Source: Hofstenia miamia (taxonomy: Eukaryota > Xenacoelomorpha > Acoela > Hofsteniidae). Taken from it: a stretch of DNA of 64,000 nucleotides. The translations under genes were made by a program, and so were the position numbers. The DNA lies in the NCBI GenBank assembly GCA_900660155.1, contig CABFPE010000191.1:1132637-1196636 (forward strand). The letters are read 5' to 3'. The notes beneath the pieces are model-generated. The model searched no databases. It had not been told where the DNA came from and saw only the letters and a program-made list of their open reading frames with translations. Below are positions 56,967-64,000 of this stretch, in pieces; the first letter of the stretch is position 1; the number at the start of each line of letters is the position of its first letter.

Positions 56967-57790
56967 AAAAATGAGACGGTTAGGTTAATGTAACGAAAAG
57001 CTTGTAACTGAACAGCTCTAATAAAAAATTACTTCTGCAAGACTAGAATGGAAACGAAGACATTAGAGTAGTGTTTTGGAGCCCGACTTGCTGCCGGGCA
57101 AGGACAAAATATTTTCTTACACTACATTGGATATCAGAGTTTGGGACATTTATATATGATCTTGCAAACACACAAATTAAATGGTTTCTTACTAACGATT
57201 TATTGTCATTTAGGATTTTATTATTAACATATATTAAAAGGCATATGTCTTCTATAGATAATTGGGAATTTATGTTCTAAACAAATGCAGGTACGTTTTG
57301 ATTTAAAACAACAGTATTAAAAAGTCAAATTTAAGAAACAATTTACAAAATACTAAATTTAAAGAAAATTCCCGGGTACATATGTCGGCTTTGTACCCGG
57401 TCGGTTTGATTTTGGTAGGAACCAGTTGAAACGCGTTTATATAGGCACAAAATCAATTACTTGAAGCTTTACAATTATAGTATATGAAAAGCTGATAAAA
57501 TTTTAAATCGTGTTAATATTTAATTTAGATTACTTAAGTACTATCATTTGAACAAGTGTATATTTTTTTGAAAATCTATGTCAGTCTTTTTCTTCCATGG
57601 TTTATGTTGGGCATGATTCAGACTAGGGTCCAGATTGGCTACACTGATGTGCGGTTAATCTCCGGGTTTGGACAGAACAATCGTTCTCGGATTTCACCGC
57701 TGTACTATGCCATCTTTATATAGCGATCGTATGAGATCCCCTTCCGAAAAAAAATATCCTTTAATTTATCTCTCTGGATTCTTTGATTAA
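56967..57790. other. Stretch without a supported gene
   Basis: No supported frame. A small hairpin (CCGGGTAC ... GTACCCGG) lies at 57372-57399. Confidence 0.4.
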
Positions 57791-58230
57791 GGTAACTACC
57801 GTATATACTCGCATATAAGCCGAGTTTAGAAATATAAAATGCAATGCTGAAATCAGGGGTCGGCTAAAATTCACATAAAACAAAATGAACACAAGGACAG
57901 ACACTAATGCCAATTTTCCAGCCACGCGTTTTCATCGCTATCTGACTCTTTATAGTTTTTGTGAATAAATAGAACAAAACAAAAGAATTTTTTTATTCAA
58001 ATCAAGATGTATAATTTCTTCTATTTCATCTAGTATGTAACATAAAACTAAGCATTTTACATCTTTACAGTAACAAATTACTTTGAACCAAAAATATGGA
58101 GTAAAATTAGATAAGTTGAGTGTCGGCTTATATGTGTGTTTTTGTAAAAACTGGACATTTTAAAGCAGTTTTATAGGGTCGGCTTATTTGCGAGGTCGGT
58201 TTATATGCGAGTATATACGGCGGTAGTTAT
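57791..58230. mobile_element. MITE with CGTATATACTCGCATATAA termini
   Basis: CGTATATACTCGCATATAAG at 57800 is repeated in inverted orientation at 58200-58219 with one difference (AAG/AAA), and TAACTACC extends the inverted repeat outward on both sides with a 3-base offset. The interior has a second GTCGGCT motif in inverted pairs and no ORF. Ends of this type are familiar from small DNA transposons in many eukaryotes; no clean target duplication could be defined. Confidence 0.7.
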
Positions 58231-58348
58231 CAACAAAGATGGACGCGGGTGCAGTGCAGTGCAGTGCGGGTAATGAATTTCAAATGCCACGCGGGTTGCG
58301 GTGCGGGTGGACATTTTTATTTTGTTACATGTGTAATACTAAACTAAT
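58231..58348. other. GC-skewed GCGGGT-rich segment
   Basis: GGTGCAGTGCAGTGCAGTGC followed by GCGGGT motifs; similar in style to the subterminal CGGGTT repeats of the hAT element at 8547. Possibly a fragment of a related terminus. Confidence 0.35.
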
Positions 58349-59171
58349 CAGAGGCCCAGTGAGAAAAAATATATGAGGAGGTGCATCAGCAAAATTGCTG
58401 CCCCTTCAATATTTGCAACTGGAATCGTCTCAGTTTATTTCTCTAAACCTACTACATGTATAGTGAAATCTTGATAGCCCATATAATAATTCCCAAAATA
58501 TGAAAAATGATATATAAGACATGTGTGTATGTTTGAATATGGGTGTATATTAAAACACTCAGCCTTACTTGAAAAACAATGATAGCACATGTATAAAATT
58601 TGTGATTCAAGCAGTTATTCACAAGGTGGTCAAATAAAGTATCTTGAAATAGGGACTATGAATTCATATTTTGATCAGCAAAATGAGAAAAATTAAACAA
58701 AACTTACAAGTTTCTGATTCTGAAAATTCTGATTTTGCATTTTTATTGTTCTAAATCTAAACGTCCTAGTGTAGACAAAATGACAAAAATATCTTGCATG
58801 TAGTCCAAAGATTACATTCTATTTTGGTTACGAAGCAATTTCAGCTTCAAAACAAAATTCGATTTCACGCAATCCTATTGAAATTTATCTTTTAAAATTT
58901 AAAACGCATTAAAGTTCCCCTACACTAATTCAATGGTACAAATGTTTCTAGTGAATTATATTATTTTCTGATCTGAACAATTCTTTCCAATGGGATCCTG
59001 TAGATGTGTGCAGTTATATTACCAAAGCTCTCGCTATCTTTGGTCACTGATATTAATAAGAAAGAGATTTCTGTATTATCAAGGACTATAATCTGCCTCT
59101 TATTTTGTCATTCTGTATTTTTGGTCACGACTATCTCGTATATTCTGTTACATCTGATTATTTGTCAATAA

Positions 59172-59191
59172 ATGTATATATATATATATAT
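59172..59191. repeat. (TA)n microsatellite
   Basis: About 20 alternating bases inside the hAT element. Confidence 0.85.
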
Positions 59192-59344
59192 CCATAAACA
59201 GATACTTAGTTAACTTTTGATTGCTTGCCTATAATTTTAAAAATCAATATGATTTGAAAATACACATATATAAAACAACCAATAGCTGTTTCTTAAACTT
59301 TAACCATCAGTTTTTTATTATACTATTTTCAAATTTTCTTTCAA

Positions 59345-59475
59345 ATATTTTTCACAATATAGAGCAAAAGTTCTTCTAGTCTGTCATCACCCATAATTGT
59401 TTTCAAGCATTTCTTGATCATTCTGAGCTAACTAAGAGATCTTTCACTGAATGCATCTGCTTCAACAAGAAAAGC
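59345..59475 (-). pseudogene. hAT dimerisation domain of the resident element
   Basis: The minus strand reads EADAFSERSLS, a stop, LRMIKKCLKTIMGDDRLEEL LLY. This is the conserved C-terminal hAT dimerisation motif (SERSFS.L..IK..LR..M...RL..L.L). The rest of the transposase is not recognisable, so only its C-terminus survives. The match supports the structural call from the ends. Confidence 0.85.
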
Positions 59476-60359
59476 AGGAAATATATGTTTTCTATTCTGA
59501 CTTCCACTAGGCTGAATTTATTTTTGACCGATTTTAAGTGGCATATCAAAATTATAGTTGAAAGCAAAATATTTTATGCCAAATAAAAAGATAAGATTCA
59601 CACTTAATAAAACACATCAGTGGTGTATCGAATCGGGGTGGAGGAGGTCTTAAAATTGTTTTTTATTGGTTCAATAAAGACGTTTTCGGAAAAATTAAAA
59701 TAATTTAAAAACGAATTTCTATTTTTGAATATTTTGAAAAAATTCGTTGGGCTTCGCACACTTTGTCACTTATTTGATCACGAAAGAGATGTCCCTCATT
59801 AGAAAGTTATGCATCCGCCCCTGAAACATAGGATAGGCTATGTTTCAACTTGTTGATTCCATTGGTTTGGATAAAAATAAGTTAAGCCTACTAAAGGTTA
59901 ACAATATTCTCAAGGCTAGAAGTAGAAATACAGATTTGTAATACAAAATTTAAATATAAGCTTTCCAAATTAAGAACTGTTTAGAAAAAAAAGTTAAATA
60001 ATATTATTTAGACCTAATAAGAGAGTTCCTTTAAAACCAAATTAAGCTACATTAAAGCTAATCTTTCGCTTAGATTAGAAGAATAGAACAAATTCAATAG
60101 CTCGAAAATGTAAATAGTGTGTAGTCCTTGTAATGACTGAGATTTAAGAATTACATTTACAGAGAAAACACAAATGTCTTATTCAAATATATATTTCAAA
60201 AAAATGTTGAAAGAGATAAATTGACTGCATTGTAAATTTATAAAATGAGTGGAAAATTAAATGGACGCAACATCTGTTAAATGGTCATTTTGCTGCCCCC
60301 TGAGAAAAAATATTCGGGGGGTTCATCACCCCCAGCACCCCCGGTTAGCTGGGCCCCTG

Positions 60360-60429
60360 AAACTAATACAATACATATTAATTAGCATTTAATAGGGCAT
60401 CAGTTGTTGAGGAAATTTTGCGAAATCCA
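60360..60429. other. Short spacer after the hAT element
   Basis: Begins with the right-hand target duplication AAACTAAT; nothing else seen. Confidence 0.5.
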
Positions 60430-60640
60430 AATTGTGTGTTTAAAAAAATTTACTTATTTAAATGTTCCGTTGTTTGATTATGTAATAATATTCGCATATT
60501 TTTCTTATTGGAGAAGTAATTGAGATTGGCCGATAATTAGTGGCAATTGATGGATCGGTTTTCTTAAAAATAGTAAGTTTCAGGTAATTCGGAAAGTAAT
60601 TACACTTTATCCAATCATTAAAGATTCAATTTAAGGGATT
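60430..60640 (-). pseudogene. LINE RT scrap, block 1-2
   Basis: The minus strand reads DWIKCNYFPNYLKLTIFKK, TDPSIATNYRPISITSPIRK, ICEYYYIIKQR. This is the first RT block (YFP..LK...I.KK.D....NYRPIS) of a CR1/L2-type element. It resembles the same block in the copy at 24.5 kb but is not identical. Confidence 0.78.
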
Positions 60641-60839
60641 TATTGCCATTTATAATGTGGGGGGCTCCTTCATAATAAATTTAAATATAATAATGATTTT
60701 TCAAAATAATTATGCAATCATTGTGTCATTAGATAAATTAATTTCATATAACATAAATTTATATTAAACTACAAATAAAGAATGCAACAACTGCTTTCTA
60801 TTTATTAATTGCAATTAACAATATTTATTTTTATTAGAG

Positions 60840-61430
60840 CACTTTTTCCAACTTTGCACTCTAAAACAATTATCTATGACTTCATGAATCCATGGCCAGT
60901 AGAGATAAATCTAACAATTAATCTCGACTAAAGGAAGACATTAAATGTGTTTTATTCTTTCTTAAACAGAAAAATATCATTCTCCTTCAGTATTAGCAAC
61001 AGGGAGGCCTAGCGTTAAGTATATTTGGCATTAAATGTAATTATTTGGAAAACTTATCAGGAACAACCTCCATTTAATTAAAATTATATCACGAGAATCC
61101 ATGTCATTAAGACTAGATAAACACTGTGAAAACTGAATTAATTCAGGAGTAAAGTTATTCACATCATCGAGATCTAGGGGATGCTTTTCATTTAATTATT
61201 TTTCTGCTTCTGCAATTTGAAAATCTGTTAGTGATGCTATTTTATACATAATTCTAAGTTTGATATTTAGATTATATGTTACCAATTTAGCAATTAAACC
61301 CAAAAAATCAAAGAATACTCTTACTCTAACTTCCTCTTTTTCTGAAAATACATGATCATTCTCTTTTTCTATATCAGCAATTTTTTGCTTTCTTTATCGA
61401 AAGAATAGCTATGGTCAATTACTAGTATTT
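60840..61430 (-). pseudogene. hAT transposase C-terminus, ZMYM1-like
   Basis: Read on the minus strand: KIADIEKENDHVFSEKEE and IAKLVTYNLNIKLRIMYKIA (61250-61390), then SFPNNY..CQIYLTLGLPVA NTEGE, stop, YFSV, stop, ERIKH (60970-61060), then LLDLSLLAMDS in a shifted frame (about 60890). This follows the pattern FPN....RI.LTLPV..A.GERSFS.L..IK...R......RL..LSLL at the end of ZMYM1-type hAT transposases. Several stops and frameshifts. It is separate from the hAT element ending at 60359, and of the same class as the fragment at 50.6-51.65 kb. Confidence 0.65.
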
Positions 61431-62190
61431 TGACTTGCTTCTAAATCTTACAATTTGTTCCTGTTGAATTTAATAAAGCAGACTAGACTTTCGTACAAAA
61501 TCGTACGTTGCAAAATGAATGTGTTGATTTAAATGATTATCTTGTTGCAATAAATTGAGCAAGTAAGGAATCTAGGGAAATTCTACTTCAAAATTTTTAT
61601 TCTAGAATACAGTGAAGTTGATTTCCTGTGACTTTTGTAATTTTCATTTTTGCCAATGCTGAACACATTTCTCATGTAAGGTGCATTTGCATGGCATCCA
61701 GCAGAGCATCAAGTAATTGAAACGGCTTTTTCAACAGTTCCTTTTAATTGTTGTTGGTAAAGTAGCTCCCATCTATATGTAGATGATAAAAAAAGTTTAA
61801 AATTTTTGATCAAATAAAAAATGCATCTGCACAAATTAGCGCACAAAATTCAAAGAACATGTGGAACAGGGAGAAAATTTGGCTGCCGAATTCTGTTTAA
61901 TTCTCGCTTGAACACCACACTACTTCCCTGACATATTTTTGGCGTTTTTACAGTATTATACTCTGGAGTCAATTTCTAACATCAGTTCGTATTGCTCTAT
62001 AATAACTAAAACTTATAAGCTGCAAAAAATGTTACAACCTGTTTACCATTGGTTCTTAGATAGCACAAAACAAATGTTAATTAATCACAGAGAAATCTTG
62101 GTTATAATCTGCGCTAATACTATAAAATTTCACTGTTCTCACAAACAAATACTGTACTATTGACTAAATGAATAAATTATATATTGTACA
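61431..62190. other. Possible further 5' part of the hAT remnant, otherwise empty
   Basis: Minus-strand scraps near 61620-61760 may continue the transposase, but no motif is clear. A 74-codon plus frame (61939-62163) has no recognisable content. Confidence 0.35.
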
Positions 62191-62192
62191 TA

Positions 62193-63833
62193 CTGGAAAT
62201 ATGTATTCGACCACCTTGATATTTTGAATAAATATTGAACATTCATTGGATAGAGTGTGCATGAGATTATAACTAAGTGTTACATTGATTGAGAAGGGAA
62301 AATCTGTGTGCCTAATACCATAAAATATGTAAAATAACAATTGGCTATTAATTTTTAATCAAAATTAGAAAACTTGTATTGGAAAAATGGATTCGGCCAC
62401 CTGAAAATAAATTCACATTTGAGCAAATCCAAAAAAAATAAATTCAAAACAGGATACATAAATTAGTAATTGACGCAATATAAGCAATTAGCAACAAAAT
62501 TCTCTTCTAATATTTTGTCGGGTGTCCCTTTGAGCGAATAACAGCTTCAAGACGATCAGGGATTGAAGCAAAAAGTCTTTCATTAAAGCTTTAGGCATTG
62601 CATAAAATTCTTTCTTTAATGCTCTCCACAGATCGTCTTCGGTGTGAAGAGTGTGTTTTACAATCCGATATTTGACCTCTTTCCACGTATTTTCGATAAT
62701 GTTAAGGTCTGGAGATTGACCAGGCCAGTCAGCAAGGATAGAAACCTTATTATTGTGGAAGAAGTTATTCATTTCTTTTGAGGTATGACATGGAGCACCA
62801 TCCAACTGATATATTGAATCAATTGTAAGGAGTGGCAAGAGTTCTTTTTCTAGAATCCGAGCATATTGGGAGCTTCGGGGAGTACCAGTGATGTGAACAA
62901 TCTTGCGAAAGTCACACTTTCATATTGCACTCCATACCTTGACAGACTTCCCACCATTCTTCATGGTCCCCCCGAGTAAATTGAGGCAAGATTCTGAACT
63001 TCTGCGCAGTTGGTCTCTTTATCACTATTCTTTTTGATGAGTATAGCTTAAAGCTTGACTTATCTGAAAATATAACATCAGACCACTGTCCAGATGAATT
63101 GTCTCTCATCAACTTGGCCCACCTCAGCCAGCGTAATCTTCCCTTTGAGGTTAAGAATTGCTTTCTGGCTTCCACAAAAGTCCCAATTGAGTACTACTTC
63201 AGGAACTTTCGCACAGTTCTTGCCGTCACGAGGTGACTATAAGCCCATTCCTTGCGAAGTTCCTCTGAAGTTTTTCTGGGATTTCGCTTTGAAAGGCACA
63301 AAAGAGCTGATTGGAAGATTTTGTAGGTCTTCTTTGGTCTTCGAGACTTTAGTTTGGGGGTAATGCTGTTTTCAGAAGTAAAACGTCTGATGATATCCCC
63401 AATAGTACTTCGAGGTTGCTCTACAAGTTGGGATATATTACGTTGACTCATCACTTCCAAATATTTGGAAATAATCAACTCGCAAATGGCAATAGGTACG
63501 AAACAGGCATCATTTATGGGGAAGAAAAACTTTTGTTCGACATTTTCAATATAAGTAGGCTAAAAAAAGCTCAATCAATGAAATCATTTACAGATTCTCT
63601 GATTTGATCTGAAGTGGCCGAATACATTTTTCCAAGAAAAAATTAGCTAACCACAAGCATTGTAGGATTTCTCCTTGAGATTTAAAGTAAACAGTGATAA
63701 TTATATATCAACATTGATGAATTCCTCTTTCTGCAACACCAAATCTAATTAAAAAATTACCTATGACATTGTTAGAGTCAATTTCTTGGAAATATTTATG
63801 AAAAATCATGGATGGCTGAATTCTTTTTTCCAG
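62193..63833 (-). mobile_element. Tc1-like transposon, 1641 bp, with IR/DR-type ends
   Basis: The outer left end CTGGAAATATGTATTCGACC (62193) and the outer right end (reverse complement CTGGAAAAAAGAATTCAGCC, ending 63833) are inverted repeats flanked by TA (62191-62192 and 63834-63835). A second copy of the same motif lies about 185-190 bp inside each end: TTGGAAAAATGGATTCGGCC at 62379 and its inverse GGCCGAATACATTTTTCCAA at 63618-63637. Two transposase-binding-like repeats per end is the IR/DR layout known from Sleeping Beauty-type Tc1 elements. A broken transposase gene lies between. Confidence 0.85.
62488..63478 (-). pseudogene. Tc1-like transposase, frameshifted (DD35E spacing)
   Basis: Three minus-strand frames in order. 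63478-63194 holds the helix-turn-helix (SQLVEQPRSTIGDIIRRF) and the LKSRRPKKTYK hinge. 63175-62912 has WLRWAKLMRDNSSGQWSDVI FSDKS (first Asp; the usual Glu is Lys) and a WW segment. 62838-62488 has QLDGAPCHTSKEM (second Asp), LADWPGQSPDLNIIENTW (Glu) and the C-terminus. Thirty-five residues separate the second Asp from the Glu, as in the transposase at 15.3 kb. At least two frameshifts make it inactive. Confidence 0.88.
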
Positions 63834-64000
63834 TANATACATTTTTCCAAGAAAAAATTAGCTAACCACAAGCATTGTAGGATTTCTCCTTGAGATTTAA
63901 AGTAAACAGTGATAATTATATATCAACATTGATGAATTCCTCTCTAATTAAAAAATTACCTATGACATTGTTAGAGTCAATTTCTTGGAAATATTTATGA
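63624..64000. repeat. Right end of the Tc1 element repeated after a single N
   Basis: After N (63836) the sequence 63837-64000 repeats 63624-63800 (ATACATTTTTCCAAG onward), lacking 18 bases (near 63730-63747, at a CTCT microhomology). This looks like an allelic contig end placed in tandem. Confidence 0.85.

Larger units (their letters stand above)
58349..60359. mobile_element. hAT transposon, 2011 bp, with perfect 8-bp target duplication
   Basis: The left end CAGAGGCCCAG and the right end (reverse complement CAGGGGCCCAG) are imperfect inverted repeats. AAACTAAT stands directly outside both ends (58341-58348 and 60360-60367). GAGAAAAAATAT plus G-rich subterminal sequence occurs near both ends. 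The 8-bp duplication and CAGRGGC termini are diagnostic of hAT elements. A transposase remnant lies on the minus strand inside. Confidence 0.9.

Overview
The window is AT-rich animal (metazoan) nuclear DNA, mostly decayed transposable elements. The evidence is a spliced stomatin gene with clear GT-AG introns, many families of animal non-LTR, Penelope-like and cut-and-paste elements, and no bacterial operon structure. The phylum cannot be fixed from the sequence. A 42-bp intron and a 58-bp intron sit beside a 7.2-kb one, so the genome has a very small minimum intron length. Seven isolated single N bases mark contig joins. At five or six of them the flanking sequence is repeated on both sides, so some apparent duplications are probably assembly or haplotype artefacts. 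A 142-base N run lies in a stomatin intron. Layout, left: 1-2.1 kb is a broken LINE reverse transcriptase. 2.4-6.1 kb is a minisatellite of about 20 bp, interrupted by a TTAA-flanked inverted-repeat element. 7-11.6 kb holds an inverted-repeat MITE, a hAT element with an 8-bp target duplication and a decayed Tc1 transposase. 12.2-21.6 kb is the stomatin gene (six coding exons, 280 aa). Its second intron contains a hAT MITE and a nearly intact Tc1-like element that has a single stop in its transposase. Layout, middle: 22-25 kb has a second copy of the hAT MITE (perfect target duplication) and a CR1-type LINE with a 2A-like motif. 27-37 kb holds fragments of hAT, mariner, CR1 and R2-like elements, including a mariner with intact terminal repeats interrupted by R2-like sequence. 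38.4-40.5 kb is a CR1-type LINE on the minus strand, with an ORF1 that encodes an SGNH esterase and an ORF2 endonuclease preceded by the same 2A-like motif. 42-47 kb has a dispersed repeat, two near-identical copies of a secreted two-domain Ly6/uPAR-like gene, and a Penelope-like GIY-YIG endonuclease. The Ly6 gene lies directly downstream of the Penelope 3' end on the same strand and ends in a poly(A) signal plus an A-tract at a repeat boundary. This is the most unusual arrangement in the window. Layout, right: 47.5-51.7 kb holds LINE endonuclease, R2-like, Penelope and ZMYM1-type hAT remnants. 52.8-53.7 kb is a small two-exon gene of unknown function on the minus strand. 55-62 kb holds palindromic repeats, RT scraps, a MITE and a 2-kb hAT element with a perfect 8-bp target duplication. 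62.2-63.8 kb is a Tc1-like element whose ends carry two binding-site-like repeats each (IR/DR layout). Only the stomatin gene, the 52.8-53.7 kb gene and possibly the Ly6-like gene look like host or recently functional genes. All calls come from reading motifs and repeats by eye; no database search was run.
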